Of a stretch of 64,000 bases of DNA, positions 35,001 through 44,100 are shown one piece after another. Position 1 is the stretch's first letter. Every line of letters starts with the position of its first letter. The stretch is from contig OZ176059.1 of NCBI GenBank assembly GCA_964247055.1, positions 3,224,001-3,288,000 on the forward strand, read 5' to 3'. The notes under the pieces are model-generated. The model was given only the letters and a program-made list of their open reading frames with translations. It did not search any database and was not told the origin of the DNA. The position numbers and the translations under genes were made by a program. The stretch is from Paragordius varius. Its lineage: Eukaryota > Nematomorpha.

Positions 35001-36407
35001 CTGATATTTATGTTAATCAGCTGGTTGTTTTCGTATATAAAAATTAACCTTTAAACTATTGAAAATTATTTATATCTAAAATATAATACAAAACCGCTTT
35101 TATACTATGAGATATTTTTGTTTTAAAATACATGTTATTAGATTTTGCTCAAAATACTCTTAAAACAGCTGATAACTAACTTTCAAAATTCAAAATATAT
35201 TCCTAATTGTTTAAACCAATGTTAAAATTAAAACTGACCTTTTTTGTTTAAGCTAAATATATATATCATTAATCAAGTAAATGATATATCATTGCTAAAT
35301 TTTTACTAAAATACAAAATTTCGAAAAATAAGTTTAAAAATCTTTATAAAACAAAACATTTTAAATAAAACAGCTGATGTTAACCCAATATGTTAACCAG
35401 CTGTTCTAAACATATGCATAAAATCACCTGATATTCAATGCGTGAAACGTTTGGAACTTCCATATTGTGTGTTGAAGGGCAAATATCTTCATACTTTTTC
35501 CCAGTAAATATATCAATGCCAACCAAGTGAACCTAAAAATACAAATAGATATCAGTTGATTTAAGATTAAAAAGGGTAAAAACACCCACCTGATTTGTAG
35601 CAAAAACAAATTATTAAACAAACAGCTGTTCTGAAATATATAAAAACACGAATTTATATATATAATTCTTTATTTTTATCTTATATAATATCTTCATATT
35701 TTTCCCAGTAAATATATTAATGCCAACAAGGTGAAATTAAATATATAAATTATCGATATCAGCTGATTTTTGCATTTTTCTCAATTTTTAAATATCTATC
35801 CATTTTTTTTACAAAAACGAGTAAATACTTAATATTAAACCATTTTATCAAATCTTTTAACCATTTTAAGGTTAAAACCCCCTAAATCAGCTGTTTTACT
35901 CATTTTTTCGAGAATATTCTTTAAATCTCTAACTAATCTTGGCATGCCCACGTTTCCCAGTTTTAGAGGTTGACATTTCGACAATTTTACAGGGACGTCC
36001 TTTGGGAACTATCAAGCCATTTTTAACCATTTTAAGTTAGAAACCCAAGAAAACAGCTGATTTTCTCAATTTTTAAGTATTTTTGTCAATTTTTAAATAT
36101 CTATCCATTTCCACAAAAAACGAGTAAATACCTAATTTTAAACCATTTTTTTAAATTTTTGGACAATTTTTTCGGTAAAAAACAGAAAATCAGCTGTTTT
36201 ACTCATTTTTTTCCAGAATATTCTTCAAAAATCTTTCAAACTAACCTTTGCATGTCCATGTTTTCCAGTTTTAGATGTTGACATTTCAACAATTTTACAG
36301 GGACGTCCTTTAAGAACTACGAGGCCATTTTTCCTTAAAGCTGAACATTGCATAGGGAATGTTTCAGACGCTCCTGAGCACACCTGTTCAAAATCTTCGT
36401 CTGCCAT
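31865..36407 (-). CDS. eIF5A: Eukaryotic translation initiation factor 5A, four coding exons
   Basis: eIF5A binds stalled ribosomes and helps peptide-bond formation and termination. It is the only known protein carrying hypusine. The exons join as 36407-36246, 35532-35428, 34432-34362 and 32009-31865, giving 483 nt, 160 residues plus stop, close to the 154-160 usual for animals. All internal junctions have GT/AG and keep frame. Residues 1-54 end in the hypusine loop [12 protein letters not shown], with Lys49 as the modification site. Next come [20 protein letters not shown] (KOW/SH3-like N domain), then [18 protein letters not shown] and a C-terminal OB-fold half ending [16 protein letters not shown]. 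The start is fixed by family alignment (MADEDFE...[17 protein letters not shown]). Introns are 713, 995 and 2352 nt and contain degraded copies of the exons. The C-terminal half is the least conserved against animal homologues I know. Identity is secure; species is not. Confidence 0.95.
32121..32187 (-). pseudogene. Exon-4 copy A
   Basis: Duplicated start of eIF5A exon 4 with an intact CAG acceptor. It is open in the phase set by exon 3, reading [18 protein letters not shown] then AFL and a TAA stop. It lacks the functional C-terminal strand. Confidence 0.88.
32337..32415 (-). pseudogene. Exon-4 copy B
   Basis: Acceptor TTTTTAG kept. It reads [18 protein letters not shown], then shifts frame (GGGCAGGCAG where the real exon has GGGGCTGGTGG). 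Homology ends at the same TTGCTTATAA as the other copies. Confidence 0.87.
32555..32639 (-). pseudogene. Exon-4 copy C
   Basis: Acceptor CAG kept. Open frame of 27 codons: [27 protein letters not shown], then TAA. It is the best-preserved extra copy over the duplicated stretch. Confidence 0.88.
32782..32839 (-). pseudogene. Exon-4 copy D
   Basis: Acceptor TAG kept. A short internal deletion gives [18 protein letters not shown] and then a stop. Confidence 0.85.
32985..33051 (-). pseudogene. Exon-4 copy E
   Basis: The acceptor AG is lost (TATACTTGATGG), part of LNPDL is deleted, and a stop follows DASO-position sequence GCGAGTTAA. It is clearly a decayed copy. Confidence 0.8.
33170..33248 (-). 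pseudogene. Exon-4 copy F
   Basis: The acceptor is changed to TTTTTG. The frame is open but diverged: [18 protein letters not shown] then VGGSDLLIK. Confidence 0.83.
33361..33445 (-). pseudogene. Exon-4 copy G
   Basis: Acceptor TCTAG kept. It reads [27 protein letters not shown] and then TGA. It shares one open frame of 116 codons with copy H, so the spacer between the two happens to be open. Confidence 0.87.
33587..33664 (-). pseudogene. Exon-4 copy H
   Basis: Acceptor CAG kept. It reads [18 protein letters not shown] then TGGSDLLIK and runs on without a stop through the spacer into copy G. Confidence 0.87.
33822..33883 (-). pseudogene. Exon-4 copy I
   Basis: Acceptor TTTTTTAG kept, but the first codons are missing and the rest is frameshifted (GACGGAGCTCAGAATCCCGA is recognisable). 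Confidence 0.78.
34062..34114 (-). pseudogene. Exon-4 copy J
   Basis: The most distant and most eroded copy, nearest exon 3. CAG acceptor and TTAGATAGAGCT remain, followed quickly by a stop. The GGTTCAGACCTGCTCTTATA tail is still visible. Confidence 0.72.
34362..34432 (-). CDS. eIF5A: eIF5A exon 3
   Basis: 71 nt encoding [18 protein letters not shown] followed by TRSDL, plus two bases of the next Arg codon. The acceptor is TTATCAG|CTG. The donor AG|GTTTTTT is weak-looking but keeps the frame into exon 4 and conserves the DLRL junction typical of eIF5A. Confidence 0.9.
34629..34646 (-). pseudogene. Ghost of eIF5A exon 3 in intron 2
   Basis: CAG acceptor followed by CTTATCGACATGGATGGA (LIDMDG), then unrelated AT-rich sequence. 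It lies about 200 bp upstream of the real exon 3. Confidence 0.78.
35428..35532 (-). CDS. eIF5A: eIF5A exon 2
   Basis: 105 nt, phase 0 at both ends, encoding 35 residues from [16 protein letters not shown] to NVSRIEYQ. Acceptor TTTTTAG|GTT and donor CAG|GTGATT. The longest open frame here on this strand (35424-35621) is a different, meaningless frame. Confidence 0.94.
35690..35735 (-). pseudogene. Ghost of eIF5A exon 2 in intron 1
   Basis: A fragment matching [10 protein letters not shown], then frame-shifted within the AAAA run, with no acceptor AG. It lies about 160 bp upstream of the real exon 2. Confidence 0.8.
35938..36024 (-). pseudogene. Ghost of the second half of eIF5A exon 1
   Basis: 29 open codons: [18 protein letters not shown] then [11 protein letters not shown]. 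It includes the hypusine loop with His50 changed to Arg. The donor GTTAGT has become ATTAGT, and no acceptor precedes it. The flanking intron is duplicated too: about 35760-36025 resembles about 36041-36330. Confidence 0.86.
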
Positions 36408-36422
36408 TTTTTGATTGGTCTG
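36246..36422 (-). CDS. eIF5A: eIF5A exon 1 (start codon, hypusine loop)
   Basis: Coding part 36407-36246, 54 codons. A good acceptor (ATTTTTAG at 36423-36430) lies 15 nt before the ATG, so the exon probably starts at 36422 and a 5'UTR intron precedes it. The donor is AAG|GTTAGT at 36246/36245. It carries [20 protein letters not shown]. Confidence 0.92.
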
Positions 36423-38754
36423 CTAAAAATTAAAAAATTTTAAAATATATTAGATAATTGAAAAAATAATTATGTTTAGTAAATATATATTTAATATAAT
36501 TAGATAATAAGAAAATATTTAAAGATATGAAATTTGATATTTAAAATTCATGTCAGCCATTTTTTATTGGTCTGCTAAAAATAAAAAAAATATTAAAAAG
36601 TTAAAAAAATTATTTATATTTATAAAAATAAAATTTAATTTTATAATTCAAAATGTTTGTCTGCCATATTTTTTATTTTTCTGCTAAAAATAAAAAATAA
36701 GGAATTTAAAAATGTTTAAAAAATTGAATTATAAAATATTAATTTATGTACATGTATATATTTAATATATAAAAAAATAAAGGATTTAAAAAAATTGAAA
36801 AAAATTAAAAAAATATTTGATAAAATATAGAATTTATCGTTTAAAATGTTCGTCTGCTATAAAATTTATGATTTAAAATGTTCAGCTGCTTTTTTATTGT
36901 TTTTTGCTAAAAATACAAAAAATTAAAATTTGTTTAAATTTTAATAATAAAATTTAGAATTTAATATGTTCATCCGCCATTTTTTTATTGTTGTTCTGCT
37001 AAAAATATAATAATGTTTAAAATGGTAGAAATATAGGAAATAAAAAATAAAAGAATATATATATATATATATATTTTTAAATTTAATAAAAAAAACTTTT
37101 ATAAAATTTTTTCAAAGATATATATATATATATTAAAAATTGATAAAATTTAAAATTTATGGTTTGAAATGTTCGTTTGCTATTTTAAATTAATGGTATA
37201 AAATTTTCGTTGGCCATTTAAATATTCTAAATGTTCGTCTGCTATTTTAGAATTTATCGTTCAAAATGTTCGTCTGACATTTTTTTATTGGTTTTAATAA
37301 GTTAGTTAGTTTTCGAATAAAAATAAAAAATATGAATTTTTTAAAAAAATATCAGAAAATTGGAAAAAAATTATATTTAGTATTAAATAATAAATTAATT
37401 AAAATATATTTCAAAATCGTCTGCTATTTTAAAATTTATCGTTTAAAATGTTCGTCTGCTAAAAAATAATGGTATAAAATTTTCGTCTGCTTAAAAGTTA
37501 TAGTTCAAAATGTTCGTCTGCTATTTTAAAATTCAAAATGTTCGTATGTGCCATTTTAAATATTGTAAATATTCGTCTACTATTAAAAATTTTTCCATGT
37601 TCGTCTGCTATTTTATATAAAAAATTCGTCTGCCAGTTTAAAATTTGTGGTTGTAAATGTTCGTCTGACATTTTTTTATTGGTTTTAATGAGTTAATTAA
37701 TTTTCGGATAAAAATAAAAAAATATGAATTTAAAAAAATTATCAGAAAATTGAAAAAAAATTATATTTAGTAATAAATAATAAATTAATTAAAATTTATT
37801 TCAAGATGTTCGTCTGCCATTTTTTGAATTTTCAAAATTATTCGTCTGACTATTAAACCGTGTAAATATTTTTAAATTATAATCGTCTGATCATATTATA
37901 TATATAAGATTTGATTTCTTTTCAAAATCGTCTGTTAAAATAAATTAAAAATAATTATAAATCGTCTGACTATAAAAATTATTTTAAAAATACTTAAATA
38001 TAAAAAAATAATTAATATAAATAATATAATAAAAAAGTTATTTTAATGAAAAAGTTATTTTATTATAAAAATTTCGGATTTAAATAATAAAAAACTATAA
38101 ATATAAAATCTAAAATATTACAAAAACTACACTAATTATAATATTTTATTTTACAATGGTATTATATTTAAAAATATTTTTTTTTATAAAATTAAGAAAA
38201 ACTTAAAATTCAAAAAAGCACCATTTTTAAAAATATTATAAAAGTTATAATAAATAAAAAAAATCAAAAGATACTATAATTTTATTTTAGATTTTTTATA
38301 CATTATTCTCAAGTAATTTTAAAACTTTTCTTACTAATACTCAAAAATATAATTTAACAAAATATATATATCAAATTAATTTTATCATAAAAGTTAAATT
38401 ATTTATTTTAAAAAAATAAAAATCCTAACATACCCTTTTAAAAGTGTTTTAAACAGGTCAAATTATTTTACCAAATCATTAAAATTATTTATATAGTAAA
38501 CCTTTTTTATGAGTTTAAAATATTCTCAAAACTAAAAATTATAATTCTTTAAAATTTTTCTAAAGTTAGTTTGAAACTATCTATAAATTTTATAACTTTA
38601 AATTAGTAAATATAATTCTTTTAAATTTTATAAAACTACATAAATTTTTGATATGAAACTAGAAAAAATATACGTTTTAAAAAGTGTTTTAACAAAATAT
38701 TCTTAATTTGATTAAAATTGTTGGAAAGTTTATAAAATAATATATAAAACATAC
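36423..38754 (-). other. Probable 5'UTR intron of eIF5A
   Basis: It is bounded by a GTATGT donor at 38754 and the ATTTTTAG acceptor before exon 1. It holds no other gene. The gene-proximal 1.5 kb carries copies of the exon 1 start. The distal part (38.0-38.75 kb) is AT-rich with phrases such as TTCCAACAATTTTAATCAA that recur after the exon cassettes at 48.5, 59.6 and 63.6 kb. Confidence 0.6.
36540..37970 (-). repeat. Array of exon-1-start copies (ATGGCAGACGAA-like)
   Basis: About two dozen copies of a motif resembling AATAGCAGACGAACATTTT on the minus strand. The four nearest the gene (starts near 36574, 36683, 36906 and 36998) keep the full acceptor-plus-ATG layout: ATTTTTAGCAG, a short spacer, then ATGGCTGAC, ATGGCAGAC or ATGGCGGAT. 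Farther copies keep only the GCAGACGAA part. Confidence 0.78.
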
Positions 38755-38818
38755 CTTTAAAGTTTGTAGAGAAGCTTGTGATTTGGTTTGATCGTTAAAA
38801 ACTTTTCAAGAATTCAAA
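38755..38818 (-). other. Putative noncoding 5'UTR exon of eIF5A
   Basis: 64 nt between an ATTTTTAG acceptor-like end and AAAG|GTATGT, a strong donor. It is the only good donor found in the right orientation upstream of exon 1, and three further copies of the same cassette exist at 48.5, 59.5 and 63.6 kb. A second donor-like site, AAGCAG|GTATTT, lies near 38897 and a TTTTACAG acceptor-like site near 38863, so the 5'UTR could have two small exons. RNA evidence is lacking. Confidence 0.5.
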
Positions 38819-38959
38819 CTAAAAATATTTGATCTAATCGTTGCAAAACTTTTTCAAGAACTGTAAAAATAAAACTATTAAAATAAAAAAAAATACCTGC
38901 TTAAAAAAGTTTATAATTCTTGTTCGTTCAAATTTATTTAATTTTGATAAGTCGAATTT

Positions 38960-39130
38960 TCTAGAAATCTAAAATATATTTAAATATAAAAATACTTGTC
39001 TGAAGCTTATTTTACAGTTGATTTGAAAGAATTATTGAGAACCGGAACCAAAAAATTTACACGCGGTTGAAAAAAACACACTACGTTTCCAAACAAGACA
39101 ATTTTTGCTGTTTTATTTTTTTAAAAAAAC
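38960..39130 (-). promoter_or_regulatory. Candidate eIF5A promoter region
   Basis: A short non-repetitive island, richer in G+C than its surroundings (GAGAACCGGAACC, TACACGCGGTTG, CACTACGTTTCC). It lies just upstream of the putative 5'UTR exon and before the inverted AATTCACCC block. No TATA box or initiator can be assigned with confidence. Confidence 0.35.
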
Positions 39131-39199
39131 AAAAATATATATAATATTTTTCATAAATTATAAATGAAAATTATCTCAAAAATATAAATAAATAACTAC

Positions 39200-41120
39200 T
39201 AAATATACCATTTACTATTTAAATTCATCTCCTTAAACAATTGAAAAGCACCCTAAAACAATTTAAACTCACCATTCTCGAACGATTCAAATTCACCCTT
39301 GAACAATTAAAACATATTTGAAAGCAAATTTACCCTTGATAAATTCTAGTTCACCTTAAACAATTCAGATTTACTCTTGAAATATTCAAATTTACCCATG
39401 ATTAATTCTAGTTCACCTTAAACAATTCAGATTACCCTTCAAAATTCAAATTTACTCTTTAATACAACTTCAGCCTCCAACAATTCAAATTCACCCTTCT
39501 CGAATTTAAATATACTATTTATAATTTAAATTCACCTCTTTGAACAAATCAGATTACCCTTAAAAATTTAAATTTCCATTCTCAAACGATTCTAACTCAC
39601 CCTTGAACATTTTAAATTCTCTCCTGAACTATTCAATGTACCTTAAAAACAATAAATCACCTTTGGAAAATTTAAATTCATCATTGAATTCAAATTCACT
39701 CTTAAAATATTCAAATTCAAACTTGTATTTAAATTCACCCTTGAACAATTTAAGTTCACTCTTAACTATTTACATTCACTTTAAAAAACAATACGAATTC
39801 GCTTTTGGAAAATTCAAATTCATCCTTGAAATTCGGCCTTATCTGACAAATAAAATTCAAACAATTAAAATTCACCCTTGAAAAAAATATAAGCTTTTTC
39901 AGCAGTTAATACAACTCATTATTAAATATATATATAACGCGCATAGTTTATTATTTTTTCAGTATTATTCCTATTTAAAACAGAAATTAACTTTTTGAAA
40001 TATATATTATAAAATAAAGGTTATCTTTAATCATAAAAAAACATAGTTCGAGGGGTGAATTTGAATTGAATAAAAGGTGAATTTGAATTATTTTTCGACG
40101 AATTTAAATTTTTGTTAATATTTTTGTTCAAGAATAAATTAGAAATATTCAAGAGTGAATTTGAATTGTTTAAGGGTGAATTTGAATTTATTGAAGGTGA
40201 ATTTAATTGTTTAAGGGGGTGAATTTAATTTTCAGTAATTTATATTGTTCAAGGATGAATTTAAATTGTTTAAGGGTGAATGTGAATTAATTAAAGGTGA
40301 ATTTAATTTTTCAGTAATATTTTTTTATTCGAGGGTGATTTAAATTGTTCAAGAAGGGTAAATTTGAATTATTCAAGGGTGTATATAAATTGTTCAAGGG
40401 TGCATTTGAATTGTCAATTTTGTTCAAGGGAATTTAAATTTATTAAAAGTGAATTTAAATTGTTTAAGGGTTAATTCGATTGTTCAAGGGTGAATTTGAT
40501 TGTTTAAGGAAATATTTGAATTATTTAAGGGTGAATTTGAATTATTTTTCGCGTGAATTCAAATTTTCGGTAATATTTTCAAGGGTTTATTTGAATTGTT
40601 TAAGGTCGAATTGAATTTATCAATGGTGAATATAAATTGTTTAAGGATTAATTTAAATTTTATCAATGGTGAATTTAAATTGTTTAAGGGTGAATTTGAA
40701 TTATTTAAGGGTGAATTTAAATTTTCGGTAATATTTTTTTGTTCAAGGGCTAATATGAATTGTATAAGGACGAATTGAATTTATCAATGGTAGGGTGATT
40801 TAAATTGTTTAAGAAGGTGAATTTGAATTTATTTAATTTGTATTTAAATTGTTTAAGGTTGAATTTACATTGTTTAAGGGTGAATTTAAAAATTGTTTAA
40901 GGGTAAATTTATTTTGAAATATTCAAAAGTATATTTGAATTCAAGGATGAATTTAAATAAAGGTGGAATTTGAATTAAGGTAAATATATAATGTTTAGAG
41001 TAAATTTAAAATTAAGGTGTTGAATTTAGTAAAGGTGAATTTGAATTATTCGAGGGTGATTTGAATTCTTCAGGGGTGAATGAAATTGTTCAAGGGTAAA
41101 TTTGAATTTAGGATTAAACT
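39200..41120. repeat. Large inverted repeat of AATTCACCCTTGAACAATT-type motifs
   Basis: From about 39.2 to 39.9 kb the + strand carries many copies of TTCAAATTCACCCTTGAACA. From about 40.05 to 41.1 kb the same motif runs in the other direction (TGTTCAAGGGTGAATTTGAA). The ~150-bp centre contains GCATAGTTTATTATTTTT, the inverse of the central module of the four TA-flanked elements (AATAAACTATGCGC). It is probably an expanded, inverted relative of their interiors. I found no terminal repeats. Confidence 0.75.
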
Positions 41121-41134
41121 TATCTTTTTTTAAA

Positions 41135-44100
41135 AAAACATGAGTATTTGGTATATACTCGCTTTAATATTGTTAAGCTTTTAAGTAAAACAGAATTTAT
41201 AAAGAAAAAAAAGTGTTTATTATAGATAATAATATAATTTTTATAATAATTCAATTTTAGATTATTTCCTTTTACTTATTTTTTTTCGAGTTTATACTTG
41301 AAATTACTATTTTTCGCTTTAACTCAAACAAGGTAGTTAGTTTTAGAATAAAAGTTTTTGTTTTTAAATACTTGAGTAATTAAGTATATACTCGCTGTAA
41401 TATTGATAAGCTTTTAAGTAAAAGAAAATTTATAAAGAAAAAAAAGTGTTTATTTTATAGACTAATAAAATCTATTATAAATATAAATAGATTATTATAT
41501 ATGCATTAATGAATTTATTATGATATATCGATTACTACAAGTAATCTTTGTCAAACGTAAAAATAAAATTAATATAAACTAAAATTTAAATTATAAATTT
41601 CAATTTCTAGATTATTTCCTTTTACTTATTTTTTCGAGTTTTTACTTGAAATTTTTATTTCTTGTTCTAACTCGAGCAAGGAAGCCACAGGAATATTTTA
41701 GATTCTAAAAACCTTGCTTTTACATGAGTAATTAAGTATATACTCGCTGCAAATAAGAAAACCTTAAAAATATCATCAATTCAATTCCTAGATTTCCTTT
41801 TACTCAATTTTTTCGAGTTTTATAATTTGAAATTTCTATCTATAGAGATTTATTAAGAAAAATGTATATTTCAGACATTAATATTATTATTATTATTATT
41901 ATCAATTTTAATTTCTAGATTATTTCCTTTTACTTATTTTTTTCGAGTTTTCACTTGAAATTTTTTTCGCCCTCACTCGTAATTGAAATTTAAAAATCCT
42001 TGATTTTCAAATATTTGAGTAATGTAGTATATACTCGCTGTAATATTAAGAAGCTTTTAAGTAAAAAAGAAATTTATAAAGAAAAAAAGTGTTTTGTTTT
42101 AAAGAATAATAATATTATTATTATTATAATTTACATATTAAATTTCTAAATTGTTTCCTTTTTTTATTTTCGAGTTTTTACTTGAATTTCTATTAGAATA
42201 AAAGTCTTTGTTTTTAAATACTTGAGTAATTAAGTATATACTCGCTTTAATATTAAAAAGCTTTTAAGTAAAAGAGATTTTTAAGAAAAAAAGTGTTTAT
42301 TATAGATAATAATTTTATTTTTATAAATTTTAATTAGATGTTTCCTTTTACTTTATTTCTTTTTTTATTGTCTTAAAAAAAGATTTATTTATAAAAAAAA
42401 ACTTTATTTTATAGACTAATAATAATATTTTTAATTATAAATTTTAATTAGATTTCCTTTTTTTCGTGTTTTAATAATTTTCGAGTTTTATAATTTGAAA
42501 TTTCTATCTATAGAGATTTATCAAGAAAAAAAAGTGTTTTGTTTTAATGAATAATATTAATATTATCATTTCTAATTAGATGTTTCCTTTTACTCAATTT
42601 TTTCGAGTTTTATAATTTGAAATTTCTATCTATAGAGATTTATCAAGAAAAAAAGTGTTTATTATAGATAATAATATTATTTTTATAATTAACAATTTTT
42701 ATTAAATTATTTTCTTTTACTTCTTTTATTATTTACGAGTTTATAAATTGAAATTTCAAAGGAAATCGACATGAATATATTAGATTCTAAAAACCTTGCT
42801 TTTAAAATACTTGAGTAATGTAGTATATACTCGCTGTAATATTAAGAAGCTTTTAAGTAAAATACAGATTTATCCAGAAAAAAAGTATGTTATTTTAGAG
42901 AATAATATTATTTTATTATTAATTTTAATTAGATTTTTTCCTTTTACTTATTTTTTTAAGTTTTTACTTGAAATTTCTGTCTACAGAGATTTATAAAGAA
43001 AAAAAGTGTTTATTTTATAGACTAATAATATCTATTATAATTAACAATTTTAATTTCTAGATTATTTGCTTTACTTATTTTTTTCGAGTTTTTACTTGAA
43101 ATTTTCATTTCTCGTTCTAACTCGAACAAGTAAACCACTGGAATAATTGAAATTCAAAAAACCTTGCTTTTAAAATACTTGAGTAATGTAGTAAATACTC
43201 GCTGTAATATTAAGAAGCTTTTAAGTAAAAGAAAATCTATAAAAAAAACTTTATTTTAAAGAATAATAATATTATTATTAACAATTTCAATTTCTAGATT
43301 ATTTCCTTTTACTTATTTTTTTCGAGTTTTTTCATTTGAAATTTCTATTAGAATAAAAGTCTTTGTTTTTAAAATACTTGAGTAATGTAGTATATACTCG
43401 CTATAATATTAAGAAGCTTTTAAGTAAAAGAGATTTATCAAGAAAAAAGTGTGTTGTTTTAGAGAATAATATTGTTTTTATTATCAATTTTAATTTCTAG
43501 ATTATTTCCTTTTACTTCTTTTTTATTTTCGAGTTTTTTTTTTGAATTTCTATTAGAATAAAAGTCCTTGCTTTTAGAATAATTGAGTGTAGTATATACT
43601 CGCTGTAATATTACGAAGCTTTTAAGTAAAAAAAAAATTATAAAGAAAAAAAGTCTTTATTTAAATAATATTATTATTATCAATTTCAATTATTTTTAGT
43701 TTATTTCTTTTAACTTATTTTTTGATTTTTCAATTTTTTTAGTTTGAAAGCCTTAAAAATACAGATTTATCCAAAAAAAAGTATGTTTTGTTTTAGAATA
43801 ATATTATTTTTATTATCATTTCAATTTCTAGATTATGCCTTTTACTTATTTTTTTCGAGTTATTACTTGAAATTACTATCTTTAGAGATTTATCAAGAAA
43901 AAAAGTGTTTTGTTTTAAAAAACCAATACAGTGAAAACTGTGAATTTATACGGATAAAATGTAAAAATATATTCTTTATTTCAAAAAAAACCATACTTTT
44001 TTATTTCTTTTATAAAAACATTTAATTACGAAAAATACTTATTTAATTGAATTACCAGTAAAAATTTCTATATAATACTTGATTTATATACCATTACAAT

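Larger units (their letters stand above)
31840..36210. repeat. CAGCTGAT motif scattered through the eIF5A introns
   Basis: AACAGCTGATTT or close variants recur dozens of times across introns 1-3 and near the 3' end. The motif's core CAGCTG is an E-box-type palindrome. The real exon 3 acceptor itself is ATCAG|CTGATC, so the motif could be a by-product of local duplication of acceptor regions. Confidence 0.7.

Noticed and set aside
35424-35621. Minus-strand open frame overlapping eIF5A exon 2
   Set aside because: It is a different frame of the same exon. The family-matching frame gives [16 protein letters not shown].
43744-44025. 93-codon plus-strand frame
   Set aside because: It crosses satellite A monomers and the end of a MITE; F/I/L/K-rich by composition only.
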